From NCBI RefSeq assembly GCF_000172635.2, contig NC_018632.1, forward strand, positions 2,356,001 to 2,420,000: a stretch of 64,000 nucleotides of DNA, read 5' to 3'. The position numbers and the translations under genes were made by a program. Below the pieces are notes generated by a model. The model saw only the letters and a program-made list of their open reading frames with translations. It was not told where the DNA came from and made no database searches. Below, one piece after another: positions 48,331-56,971 of the stretch (the first letter of the stretch is position 1; each line of letters opens with the position of its first letter). The DNA comes from Alteromonas macleodii ATCC 27126 (GTDB taxonomy: Bacteria; Pseudomonadota; Gammaproteobacteria; Enterobacterales; Alteromonadaceae).

Positions 48331-48606
48331 ATAAACGCCTAGAAATTACTAAGAATAGGACACGCATCATAGTTGATAGCGCTAGCACTTAGCAATAAGT
48401 AGCACTTAAGAATCTTTCAAAATCAAACTGGTATGATGTTTTTACAGTATAAGCATTAATGTGTAGAGTGGTTGTTACAACAGTAAAAGAATAAACTGGA
48501 TGCGTTTGTGTCGCATTGGTATAACTGACGTGTCATAAACGAGATGGCATAGGCGATATTGCCTTGTGTCTTCGAAAATGATGCATATAAGAAAAAAATA
48601 AAATTT

Positions 48607-48634
48607 GAAACTGTTTAGCAACTTAGCGCTCTAA
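48607..48634 (+). promoter_or_regulatory. Candidate sigma-E promoter of bepA
   Basis: GAAACT (48607-48612) and TCTAA (48630-48634) are separated by 17 nt, resembling the sigma-E pattern (GGAACTT, then TCTGA/TCTAA at 15-17 nt). The start point would be about 30 nt before the bepA ATG. BepA is in the envelope-stress regulon in E. coli. The rest of the 344-nt perM/bepA gap is AT-rich; I see no gene there. Confidence 0.5.
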
Positions 48635-48674
48635 GGATTAAGCAGTATTAACCGTATACAATGATTGTAGGTTC

Positions 48675-50138
48675 ATGAGAAAAAAGTTTTCAGCATCTTT
48701 GGTTGCCCTTTCCTTCGTGCTCACATCGAGCCTCACGGCTGTTGCACAAGATGCCAATTACAGCAATAAAAATGCGTTACCTGAAATAGGTGTTGTTGCG
48801 TCAGACGCCATATCGCTTGATAAAGAGATGATTGTAGGCGATGCCGTAATGCGGCAAATGCGCGGTCAAAGTCCTGTAATCTCAGATCCGGTGCTGGATG
48901 AATATTTACAGGATGTAGGCAACCGATTGGTTGTCCATGCTGACAACGCCAAATTTCCTTTTGAATTTTTCTGGGTAAATAATGATGCCATTAACGCATT
49001 CGCGTTTTTTGGCGGTCACATTGGTGTTCACACGGGTTTAATGCGTCGTGCTGAAAATGAAAGTGAACTGGCTTCGGTGCTAGCGCACGAAATTTCTCAC
49101 GTAACTCAACGCCACATAGCACGACGTATGCAGGCGCAGCAGCGCTCATCTCCCCTTGCCTTGGCGTCACTTATCGGCGGGGTGCTAATCGCAATGGCCA
49201 ACCCAGAAGCGGGTATTGCGGCCATGCAGGCAGGAACCGCAGCCTCTGCACAATTGCAAATCGACTATACCCGTTCAAATGAACAAGAAGCCGATAGAAT
49301 TGGTATCGCAATGCTTGCTCGTGCGGGCTTCGATCCGAGTGCGGCTGCTTCATTCTTTTCTACCATGGCGGAAGAGTACCGCATGGTTTCTCGTCCACCC
49401 GCAAGGCTGCTCACTCACCCTTTAACCGAAACCCGTATTGCTGATGCGAGAAATCGCGCTGGTGACTATCCTAGACGCTACTTACCCATTAACAAGCAAT
49501 TCGAGTTGGCTAAAGCACGTATAAAGGCACGCTACTCGTTTAAAGCTGATTACGCTGTAGAATATTTCGAAGCGGCCGTGGCTCAAGACGTACAGCGCAG
49601 TAAAGAAGCGTCATTATATGGTTTAGCGCTTGCTTATATGCGCGCTGAAAAAATCGAAAAAGCCAAAGACATTATGGATGAGTTAATAGCAAAAGATAGA
49701 GGAAACCTCTTTTATCTCGACGCTATGACAGATATCTATATTTCTCAAGGTGAGCCTTTAAAAGCCGTTGAAATGCTAAGACCTCACGTTACGCATAACC
49801 CTAGAAATCAAGTATTGGCGCTGAACCAGGCCAATGCTTACATAAGCGCAAACAAATATGAAGAAGCGGTGTCTCTACTTAAAGATTTCCTGCTGGTTAA
49901 AAAAGATTATCAACTGGCACATCAGTTGATGAGTGAGGCGTATCAAAAGTCGAAACGTTTCTCGCAAATGCATCAGAGCAAAGCGGAAGTATATGCATTG
50001 TATGGTGCTTATAACCGCGCGGTTGACGAACTTCAATATGCGTATAATTTCGCAGGCGATGATCACCTTGAAAAACAAAGAATCAGAGCGAGAATAAAAC
50101 AATTTCGCGACCAAGAAGAGCGTTTACAACGACTCTAG
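48675..50138 (+). CDS. bepA: Beta-barrel assembly-enhancing protease BepA (M48)
   Basis: The product has 487 residues, the same as E. coli BepA. It is a periplasmic metalloprotease and chaperone that helps LptD mature and degrades stalled intermediates. A signal peptide ends near AVAQ. The zinc motif is HEISH (His138, Glu139, His142), and the third ligand lies in NEQEAD (Glu203 and Asp207). The C-terminal half (about 300-480) is four or five TPR helices that dock on the BAM complex. A sigma-E-like promoter lies just upstream. Confidence 0.95.
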   Translation: MRKKFSASLVALSFVLTSSLTAVAQDANYSNKNALPEIGVVASDAISLDKEMIVGDAVMRQMRGQSPVISDPVLDEYLQDVGNRLVVHADNAKFPFEFFWVNNDAINAFAFFGGHIGVHTGLMRRAENESELASVLAHEISHVTQRHIARRMQAQQRSSPLALASLIGGVLIAMANPEAGIAAMQAGTAASAQLQIDYTRSNEQEADRIGIAMLARAGFDPSAAASFFSTMAEEYRMVSRPPARLLTHPLTETRIADARNRAGDYPRRYLPINKQFELAKARIKARYSFKADYAVEYFEAAVAQDVQRSKEASLYGLALAYMRAEKIEKAKDIMDELIAKDRGNLFYLDAMTDIYISQGEPLKAVEMLRPHVTHNPRNQVLALNQANAYISANKYEEAVSLLKDFLLVKKDYQLAHQLMSEAYQKSKRFSQMHQSKAEVYALYGAYNRAVDELQYAYNFAGDDHLEKQRIRARIKQFRDQEERLQRL

Positions 50139-50155
50139 ACCATCGCACTTCCCTG

Positions 50156-50668
50156 CTATTCGTCAGCGCCTTTCAATTCAGCTAGGCGCTGACGCAGATG
50201 CGCTGCCGTAATTTCTCCCATTATCGTATCTTTTATTTTCCCATCAGGTCCAAGAATAAAGGTCGCTGGCAAATAAGGGGGTTTTTGCATGGGCAGTTTA
50301 GTGTCTGGCGAACTTACAATAACAGGCAATTCAATATCAAACTTCTTAGCCATGGCTTTGAGTTCAGGCTTCGTTTTAAGGTCGTAGTTAATAGCAAAAA
50401 GAAGGGTATCGTCAGGTAGCGACTGATTAAATGTGACGAGCTCAGGCATTTCTCGTAGACATGGTGCACACCATGGCGCAAAGTAATTTACCACAACCCA
50501 CTTCCCCTCAAGATCTTGCCAAAGGTAAGCAGTTCCATCTAATGTTTCAAAGTCATGTTGAAGACGCTGATACGTATATGCACCGGCAAACGCAACAAGC
50601 GCTAACAGCACTAGAAAGAGTATAGGCTTTATTTTTCCTGCATTACTTTTTGGCTGTGACAACAACAT
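50156..50668 (-). CDS. TlpA-like membrane-anchored thiol-disulfide oxidoreductase
   Basis: The product has 170 residues. One N-terminal membrane helix (about 13-33) puts a thioredoxin-like domain in the periplasm. The active motif is FAPWCAPCLREMPEL near residue 65, a CxPC-type redox site, followed by the cis-Pro region PYLPATFILG and GEITAAHLRQRLA. It may reduce disulfides in cytochrome c maturation or protect envelope proteins. It is convergent with bepA, 17 nt apart, and divergent from arsC. The partner is unknown. Confidence 0.87.
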   Translation of the reverse strand: MLLSQPKSNAGKIKPILFLVLLALVAFAGAYTYQRLQHDFETLDGTAYLWQDLEGKWVVVNYFAPWCAPCLREMPELVTFNQSLPDDTLLFAINYDLKTKPELKAMAKKFDIELPVIVSSPDTKLPMQKPPYLPATFILGPDGKIKDTIMGEITAAHLRQRLAELKGADE

Positions 50669-50886
50669 ATAACCTTCTAATTTTGATTATTTTTTCATAG
50701 TGCCAGATTCTTACTTCGCGCACTAACATAAATTCAACCACGCTTTTTAAGCACCGTTTTCCAGAAACGATGCTGTAAACAAAGAATAGTACGAATTTAT
50801 TACCCGTTATCGGTAAACTGCTTGATATTCTATGGCAAAAACGCAATAGTTCGCGCCAATTCATATAATCACGAACAAGAGTATTT

Positions 50887-51240
50887 ATGACAGACATTAC
50901 CATTATTCACAATCCTCGCTGTTCAAAAAGCAGACAAACCCTAGCACTACTTGAAGAGCAAGGTGTAGCGCCTGTTATTGTTGAATACCTAAAGCACCCT
51001 CTTGACGCAAAAGAACTGAAAGAGATATTTAAAAAACTTAACCTTGGATCGGTTAGAGATATGATGCGTACTAAAGAAGCAGAATATAAAGATGCTAACT
51101 TAGGTGACAGCGCACTGTCTGACAATGCGCTTTTTGAAGCAATGGCGCACACGCCCAAGTTGATAGAGCGTCCAATTGTTATTAATGGCGAGAAAGCCAG
51201 AATTGGTCGTCCGCCAGAATCTGTTTTGGAAATTGTATAG
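50887..51240 (+). CDS. Arsenate reductase-family protein (ArsC/YfgD, thioredoxin fold)
   Basis: The product has 117 residues (119 for E. coli YfgD). The N-terminus ITIIHNPRCSKSRQTLALLEEQG (shortened) carries the single catalytic Cys of the glutaredoxin-dependent ArsC family, followed by VEYLKHP and near the C-terminus IERPIVINGEKARIGRPPE. It may reduce arsenate or act on another substrate; the YfgD branch has no proven role. It overlaps the next gene by one base, and the three genes arsC, wrbA and DUF2069 run together. Confidence 0.9.
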   Translation: MTDITIIHNPRCSKSRQTLALLEEQGVAPVIVEYLKHPLDAKELKEIFKKLNLGSVRDMMRTKEAEYKDANLGDSALSDNALFEAMAHTPKLIERPIVINGEKARIGRPPESVLEIV

Positions 51241-51830
51241 TGCAACCTGTTCTCGTACTTTATTACAGCCGCAACGGCAGCACAAAGCGGTTAGCTGATG
51301 CCATCGCCCAAGGTGTATCGTCATTCGATGTTCCTGTGATAGTACGTACAGTCAAGAGTATCAGCGATGCTGCTAATGACGCGGAATCTAGTGCTGTACC
51401 CGAGGTTTCCCTTCAGGAACTCGAACAGTGCAGTGCCCTGGCGTTAGGTAGTCCTACGCGTTTCGGCAATATGGCAGCGCCAGTAAAGCACTTTTTGGAT
51501 TCTACAAGCAGTCAATGGTTAAAAGGCGCGTTGATTGATAAGCCTGCGTGCGTGTTTACATCTTCTTCTTCCATGCACGGCGGCCAGGAATCCACATTAC
51601 TTTCCATGATGGTTCCGCTTATCCATCACGGCATGGTGATTTGCGGGCTACCTTACAGTGAGCCTGCGCTACACAACACCACAATGGGTGGCAGCCCTTA
51701 CGGTGTAACACACGTCGCTCATCACAGTTTAAGTGCACCAGAGCAATTGAGTGCAGATGAAAAAGCGCTATGCATTGCTCAGGGTAAGCGACTTGCAATG
51801 TTCGCTAAAAAGCTAGCTGACAACGCCTAA
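51240..51830 (+). CDS. NAD(P)H:quinone oxidoreductase, WrbA/flavodoxin fold
   Basis: The product has 196 residues starting with GTG at 51240-51242, which shares one base with the arsC stop. The FMN-binding loop YYSRNGSTKRLADAIAQG is near the N-terminus, then GSPTRFGNMAAPVKHFLDS near residue 75 and the SSMHGGQES loop near residue 115 of the WrbA family. It is expected to reduce quinones with two electrons, limiting oxidative stress. Flanking arsC and DUF2069 genes are its usual neighbours. Confidence 0.92.
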   Translation: MQPVLVLYYSRNGSTKRLADAIAQGVSSFDVPVIVRTVKSISDAANDAESSAVPEVSLQELEQCSALALGSPTRFGNMAAPVKHFLDSTSSQWLKGALIDKPACVFTSSSSMHGGQESTLLSMMVPLIHHGMVICGLPYSEPALHNTTMGGSPYGVTHVAHHSLSAPEQLSADEKALCIAQGKRLAMFAKKLADNA

Positions 51831-51906
51831 CAGTTACGTTATTTGGCGCATAAAACATAGACCTTATAAAGAACATTAAAAAACAAATTGTTTCGGAGAC
51901 AATACC

Positions 51907-52329
51907 ATGGCACCAGATACGCGTTTTTATCGCTATCTCGCACTTATAAGCCACACCGGGTTAATCGTATGGATAACACTGTGGCAATTTACATTTACTA
52001 AAGAGCATACTTACTCTCCTTTGTTTATTGCCTTGTTTTATATTTTACCTTTATTGTTACCTTACTGGGGTATATTGAAAGGCAAACCATATACTCACGC
52101 ATGGGCCAATTTTGTCGTTTTGTTTTACCTCATTCACGGATGCACTGTGGCATACGCTGTACCTGATGAACGTTGGTATGCAGTGGTAGAGATTATTCTA
52201 TGCACGGGTATGTTTGTCGGCTGTAGTGCGTATGCTAGAAAACGTGGTCGTGAATTGGGTTTGGGCCTTAAAAAGCTTAAAGAAGAGATGCAAGAAGAAA
52301 AAGCACGCTTTGAGCAAGGTCAACAATGA
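51907..52329 (+). CDS. DUF2069 inner-membrane protein
   Basis: The product has 140 residues. Four hydrophobic helices (about 8-27, 37-55, 66-83 and 93-110) are followed by a charged, Glu/Lys-rich C-terminal helix that probably lies in the cytosol. Family DUF2069 is usually found next to wrbA, as here. Function is unknown. A CGGAGAC site is about 10 nt before the ATG. The last part overlaps, in another frame, a spurious upstream extension of the next gene. Confidence 0.88.
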   Translation: MAPDTRFYRYLALISHTGLIVWITLWQFTFTKEHTYSPLFIALFYILPLLLPYWGILKGKPYTHAWANFVVLFYLIHGCTVAYAVPDERWYAVVEIILCTGMFVGCSAYARKRGRELGLGLKKLKEEMQEEKARFEQGQQ

Positions 52330-52372
52330 TCATGTAATACACAGCGAAAACACATGCTGCCAAGGGGTTAAT

Positions 52373-54340
52373 ATGACACGCCATTTGCCTGAATTTACAT
52401 TAGTAATCGCATCATTATCGTTACTTGCAGCATGTGGAGGTTCTGGTTCAGGCGATAGTTCAGCCCCAAGCACTCCTTCCATTCCTCCAACCATTAGCAT
52501 TTCAGGCCCTACAAATGCCGTTGTAGGCGATGCGGTCGACTTTGCTGTCGCCTCGCCTACTGGCCACGCTATTGTAGATATCGATTGGCAAGTCTCAGGC
52601 GTATCACAGCAGCCTCTCAGTGCTCACACGCAGGCTATCGGCTTTGATGTTACCTCTTCAGGTAGCTTTGATATCGCCGTAAACGTTAGCTTAGAAAATG
52701 GCACAACGCTTACAGACACCATAACGTTACAAACGAACGAAAGTACCGCGCCGATTGCCGCATTACGATTGGGTCATGAGGCATCCGAAGGCGGCAGAGT
52801 TTCTCTTCGCGTTGACACCGTTAACTCGCAAGGGTTAACAATCTCAAATATCACGTGGCAACAAACGTTTGGACCAATCGTCAATAACTTCAACTTTGAT
52901 GATGGTGATTATTCTCATTCGATATATTTTCAAGCGCCTCGAGTCAGCAACGACACAATCATTGAAATAGAAAGTACCGTTACACTCTCAAATGGCGAGG
53001 TGTTAACCGATAGCGCGCAAGTTCTAGTGAAAAACATCGACATTAACAATAGCGGCTTTTTTGTAGATGACGAGACAAGTATTCCCGAAACGGTAAGCGC
53101 GCATATGCAGCCCTATAGAGCCGACAGCCCTTACGCGTCGGCACTTATTGATTGTGTTTATAACAATCAGGTTTCAAACAGCTGTACGTTCTCTCAGCTA
53201 CCACTGATTGGCCAAGTCACCGAAAGCCCCACTATCGATGATATTTTAGATAGAACATACGTCTCGCATCCGTGGATGGGCGATGCATTTAGAACGTATT
53301 TAGAAACTTCAGCAACCCGTGATGACATGCTTAAGTTACTACGCGCAACTAACGCGATTGTGATTTCTTACGATATCCGCCCGTCATTTTATTGGGTTGC
53401 CACTGGTGCCATTTACTTAGATGCCAACAACTTTTGGCGCACACCGCAAGAGCGAGACACGCTAAATACTCGCCCAGATTATAGAAGTGGTTTTGGTAGT
53501 GAGCTCGATTTTACGACGTCATGGCGCTACGTGAAAAACGGGGCCTATTATTTTCCTAATATCAGCACAGCGAACGTAGCAGATAGACTTCCACGTGACG
53601 TGAGCGACGTAGAAGCAGCATTAAGCTATTTGCTATACCACGAACTAGCTCACGCCAATGACTTTTTCGACTACACCGAATGGCAACAACTCAGCAATAG
53701 CGCGAGCCCACTGTCGTCTTATGATGACAGCTCTCCCATCTCTACGGGGCTAACAACTTCATTGCCTCTTACGTCGTCACAACTCCATGCTTTGGCCGAA
53801 GTTCGATACGGCGGCGCAACCGCTTCAAGCGCGCAACGAAATTATACCGCGCTACAAGTGGCAAATTGGTTTGAGGATGATGGTGCGGTTGCTTTCTACT
53901 CTTACTTTACGGAACGAGAAGATCTCGCCATGTTATTCGAGCGCTTCATGATGCTTTACCGGCTTGAGGCAGAAGCGGATGTAGGCGTATTTACAAGAGA
54001 GACACTGGAAGACGGCAGTTTCATTCCCACTTGGGCTCAGAGAAACCGTGTTAATGATGATAACGTTACTATGCGCGTAGATTACGTATTAAGTAGAATT
54101 TTACCCGAACTCGATGTACCTGCTATTCAAGCGTCACTTCCAAGCCCTTATCTGCTTCCGAACGATATTACCTGGCGGGACTCTGCGTCTAGTACAAATC
54201 CAAACGTACAGTCTGCGAGCGATAAGTTAATGCTACAGAACGGCAGAAACAATTCGGTTACTTCCGATGGAACTCTAATGACGGTAGCAGAAGAATTTAG
54301 CACCACATCAAGCGCTCATAGTTTAAGAAAAGAACAATAA
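52373..54340 (+). CDS. Lipoprotein with Ig/PKD-like repeats and an HExxH zinc-protease motif
   Basis: The product has 655 residues from the ATG at 52373, chosen because AAGGGG lies just upstream and because it gives the lipoprotein signal LLAACGG. A longer frame start inside the DUF2069 gene gives a nonsense N-terminus. Residues 35-230 resemble two beta-sandwich repeats (PKD/Ig-like). Further on, HELAH at 423-427 is an HExxH motif, and 105 residues later LEAEADVGVF gives Glu532 and Asp536 in an ExxxD arrangement, as in gluzincins. It could be an outer-membrane-anchored metalloprotease. I recognise no named family. Confidence 0.75.
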   Translation: MTRHLPEFTLVIASLSLLAACGGSGSGDSSAPSTPSIPPTISISGPTNAVVGDAVDFAVASPTGHAIVDIDWQVSGVSQQPLSAHTQAIGFDVTSSGSFDIAVNVSLENGTTLTDTITLQTNESTAPIAALRLGHEASEGGRVSLRVDTVNSQGLTISNITWQQTFGPIVNNFNFDDGDYSHSIYFQAPRVSNDTIIEIESTVTLSNGEVLTDSAQVLVKNIDINNSGFFVDDETSIPETVSAHMQPYRADSPYASALIDCVYNNQVSNSCTFSQLPLIGQVTESPTIDDILDRTYVSHPWMGDAFRTYLETSATRDDMLKLLRATNAIVISYDIRPSFYWVATGAIYLDANNFWRTPQERDTLNTRPDYRSGFGSELDFTTSWRYVKNGAYYFPNISTANVADRLPRDVSDVEAALSYLLYHELAHANDFFDYTEWQQLSNSASPLSSYDDSSPISTGLTTSLPLTSSQLHALAEVRYGGATASSAQRNYTALQVANWFEDDGAVAFYSYFTEREDLAMLFERFMMLYRLEAEADVGVFTRETLEDGSFIPTWAQRNRVNDDNVTMRVDYVLSRILPELDVPAIQASLPSPYLLPNDITWRDSASSTNPNVQSASDKLMLQNGRNNSVTSDGTLMTVAEEFSTTSSAHSLRKEQ

Positions 54341-54363
54341 ACGGCAACACAGCAGCGCTTTGA

Positions 54364-54495
54364 CTAACGAAGGTTAAACTCGCGCTTAGACTATCTTAGG
54401 TTAAGCTCGCGCTTTGGCTAACTTAGGTTAAGCTCGCGCTTTGACTAATTTAGGTTAAGCTCGCGCTTTGGCTATCTTAGGTTAAGCTCGCGCTT
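54364..54495 (-). repeat. Five in-frame 27-bp repeats of the hda 3' end
   Basis: On the minus strand five units of 27 bp follow each other without gaps, first at the hda stop itself and then downstream of it. Each unit reads Lys-Arg-Glu-Leu/Phe-Asn-Leu-x-amber stop plus one spacer codon, so every copy keeps the hda frame and carries its own TAG. Unit starts (AAG) are at 54495, 54468, 54441, 54414 and 54387. The copy inside hda can form a perfect 8-bp stem (GGTTAAGC / GCTTAACC) with a GCGA tetraloop; the later copies keep only the inner 4 bp. The array fills the convergent gap to the lipoprotein gene. Confidence 0.92.
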
Positions 54496-55209
54496 AACCA
54501 TGCCCACCGATAAGCGTTTTTGTTCTTGGAGTGAGCGTGTGTCTAAACGGGCTAATAGTGACATGAGGCTTTTTAGGTCTCGTTCACTATGGTGCAAAAG
54601 AAACTGTAGTGCTTGGTTTGATAGCTTTAATCCACGTTCCGCTGCACGTAAGCGCACGGCTTCTTCACGACCATTGTCATCCAGTTGGTTTACGTGATAA
54701 ATAACCCCCCACGCCAAGCGAGAACGCAAGTCAGGTAAAACAAAAGCCGGGTTAGATGGGCCTAGGTGACTAGAACAAAGTACCATGGTTTGTTTAGTCT
54801 CAATCACTCGGTTTAACAAATCGAATAACGCTTCTTCCCAACGTAAATCGCCGGCTATCGCGTGAATGTTGTCTAATGCGATTAACGAAAGATTCTCAAG
54901 GCCTTCAAAAATATCGAGCGACCACGCTTCATAATTATTAAGATTTAAATAAAGGTGACTAACCGATTTTTCGGCTAGTTGATGACAAGTGGCAAACAAT
55001 AAGTGGCTTTTGCCGATAGCGGTACTGCCTAGTAAAGTAAGCAAAGGCAGCTGAAGCGATGCTAAAGGCCCCAATTCAGGAGCCTCGCGCCAGTGTGGCA
55101 GCGCATCTGCAATCTGCTCAAGGACTGAAACTACTTCTTCGTTACCCGTATTGACAAAACTATCGAAGTTTTCGTCAACAGGTAGCGTGACAGGCAAAGG
55201 CAGCTGCAT
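54472..55209 (-). CDS. hda: DnaA regulatory inactivator Hda
   Basis: The product has 245 residues (233 in E. coli). Hda joins the sliding clamp to stimulate ATP hydrolysis by DnaA and so prevents re-initiation. The clamp-binding QLPLPVTL is at the extreme N-terminus, as expected. The AAA+ core has a degenerate Walker A near GSTAIGKSHL (residue 61), Walker B in LIALDNIHAI and the sensor arginines near the C-terminal lid. The last codons, Lys-Arg-Glu-Leu-Asn-Leu-Arg, are repeated four more times past the stop. It is just downstream of the DUF2066 gene. Confidence 0.94.
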   Translation of the reverse strand: MQLPLPVTLPVDENFDSFVNTGNEEVVSVLEQIADALPHWREAPELGPLASLQLPLLTLLGSTAIGKSHLLFATCHQLAEKSVSHLYLNLNNYEAWSLDIFEGLENLSLIALDNIHAIAGDLRWEEALFDLLNRVIETKQTMVLCSSHLGPSNPAFVLPDLRSRLAWGVIYHVNQLDDNGREEAVRLRAAERGLKLSNQALQFLLHHSERDLKSLMSLLARLDTRSLQEQKRLSVGMVKRELNLR

Positions 55210-55215
55210 GCTAAA

Positions 55216-56667
55216 TTAATTGCTCCAATAGAAACTGTGTCCTTTCACGGATTGTCCGTACGAATCGGTTACGGGACGTAATTTGCTTTCTAGTTTAATA
55301 CTGTTAAGTAAATCGTCCACCGTTCCAATTAATGTAAGTGAGTACGTGGCAACAGAACCAGATTGCTCTACTAGTGTAGCGTTTTCAATCACACTTAAAC
55401 TATTTAAATAGTCAGTAGCGCTGGCGTAACTTTTTACCGAGCCAATATTGGCAATCGATACCTTGATAACTTCTCGCTCAGACGCTTCGATTCCTACGAT
55501 TGCATAAAGCGACGATAAATAATTTGAGTAGGCATCGATTAACTGATTGCCAAGAGCTTCGGGCGAATCACCGTATATGCTGCCATAGCTAACCTTACCG
55601 CCACCAACGAACACCCAGTCTAGTGCATAGTCACCTTCATCGGCACGCTTCGCATAGTTGGCAAACTCGTTCATGGTGAACGGCATCGTTGTGCTCTCTT
55701 CCTGCGCTAGCTCCTTCGCCGAGGTACCATCAGTATTATTCAAGTTTTGGTTTGTTTCGTCATAACCGTTGTTTAACTGAGCATCAACACCGTTATTCAT
55801 CGCACCGGACTCAACGTTATCTGAAAAGGTGCGCTGTGCGTCCGTATTATCTACACGCGGATTTCGCTCATCGAAACTTTGTTCATCAGTTTGTGCTCTA
55901 AACTGTGCTTCTTCATCTAGCACGCTATCAAGAGATTCTACTGTGCCAGAAGGCACAACATTTTCCGGCAAATCAGGAATTGCACTCGCGTCGTTACGAT
56001 AAACTCTGGCACCAATAATGTTGTCGACGCTATAGCGTGTAGATGCTTTGCGCAAAGGCTCAACAAATCGTCCCCACACATCATAAGTAGAAATATTTAC
56101 ATTGTCGGTAAGGTCCATTAAAGGCAAGCTTAATGGTACGCCTCGTTCTTTCGCTGTTTGTTTGAGCGTATGTTGTAATTCTGTATTGAGAGATTCGTCT
56201 AAGATGATGCGAGTTTCGTTTTCGTCTTCCTGCGCAAGCCACACTATCGTTTCAGGGCGTCTATCACCCCAGAGCGGAAGCATTTCACGCTGAAGAAGTT
56301 CATTGAGTTTTGCTTGATCGAACTCCGCAACGTAATACGTTCTGCCTTTGTCAAAAGCAAATCGATAGGAACGAAGCAGCGATTGAGGCGACGATAAGGC
56401 TGCTCTAACACCGGCATTATCGAGCACACTTGTGCTGCCCGACATTTTCACAAAAACCTGCCTTAATGCTTTTTTAAGCGCGTTTTGTTGGGTGCGCTGA
56501 GTTTGATCTTCAACTTGAATCTGCGCTTCGTTGACCACTACGCGTTGAGCCGCATTTGTAAAGGGGGCGTAAGTCAGCGCAGCAAGAAATGAAATGCCCA
56601 GAATGCCTTTCAAGCTAACTCTCGTTAAATTAGTTCCATTGGTGTTACGCTTTACTGCCGTTAACAT
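55216..56667 (-). CDS. DUF2066 domain-containing periplasmic protein
   Basis: The product has 483 residues from the ATG at 56665-56667 (GGAG nearby); an upstream frame start nine codons earlier is less likely. A signal peptide ends near NAAQR. The first third matches DUF2066 (QNALKKALRQVFVKMSGS block, shortened), a family that sits between purM and hda in gammaproteobacteria. Residues about 230-330 are a low-complexity Asp/Asn/Gln/Glu stretch, an insertion. The rest is beta-rich. Function is unknown. It probably precedes hda in one transcript (6 nt apart). Confidence 0.85.
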   Translation of the reverse strand: MLTAVKRNTNGTNLTRVSLKGILGISFLAALTYAPFTNAAQRVVVNEAQIQVEDQTQRTQQNALKKALRQVFVKMSGSTSVLDNAGVRAALSSPQSLLRSYRFAFDKGRTYYVAEFDQAKLNELLQREMLPLWGDRRPETIVWLAQEDENETRIILDESLNTELQHTLKQTAKERGVPLSLPLMDLTDNVNISTYDVWGRFVEPLRKASTRYSVDNIIGARVYRNDASAIPDLPENVVPSGTVESLDSVLDEEAQFRAQTDEQSFDERNPRVDNTDAQRTFSDNVESGAMNNGVDAQLNNGYDETNQNLNNTDGTSAKELAQEESTTMPFTMNEFANYAKRADEGDYALDWVFVGGGKVSYGSIYGDSPEALGNQLIDAYSNYLSSLYAIVGIEASEREVIKVSIANIGSVKSYASATDYLNSLSVIENATLVEQSGSVATYSLTLIGTVDDLLNSIKLESKLRPVTDSYGQSVKGHSFYWSN

Positions 56668-56971
56668 TGACACTCCATACTCTCTTAAAATCAATTCCTT
56701 ACCTATCGAATCGTCAGTTAATCTTGTTTACCTATATACGGTAAACTTGGACTAACCTGCGCGCAATTCACTCTACTTTTTAGAGCGAGACATTTTATCA
56801 AGCAAGATGTTCACCAAAAGATAGCCTTCTATTGTCTTTTATATTGGGTTTAATTTCACCCCTAAAATAAAAAAGATCAAAAAGCGCATAAAATAGCCTT
56901 CACAAATTGGACTTGTGACGACTTGCTGGTAGAATCCGCGGTTTTCTACCTCTTAGTTTCAGGGCCCAACC

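Noticed and set aside
48425..48445. Second FadR-like site (CTGGTATGATG) before bepA
   Set aside because: It lacks the GACC half of the palindrome and has no link to lipid genes.
52214..52372. Upstream extension of the HExxH lipoprotein
   Set aside because: It is an out-of-frame reading of the DUF2069 gene; the lipobox start at 52373 with AAGGGG is far better.
54364..54495. CRISPR array
   Set aside because: The 27-bp units are contiguous with no spacers and derive from the hda coding end.
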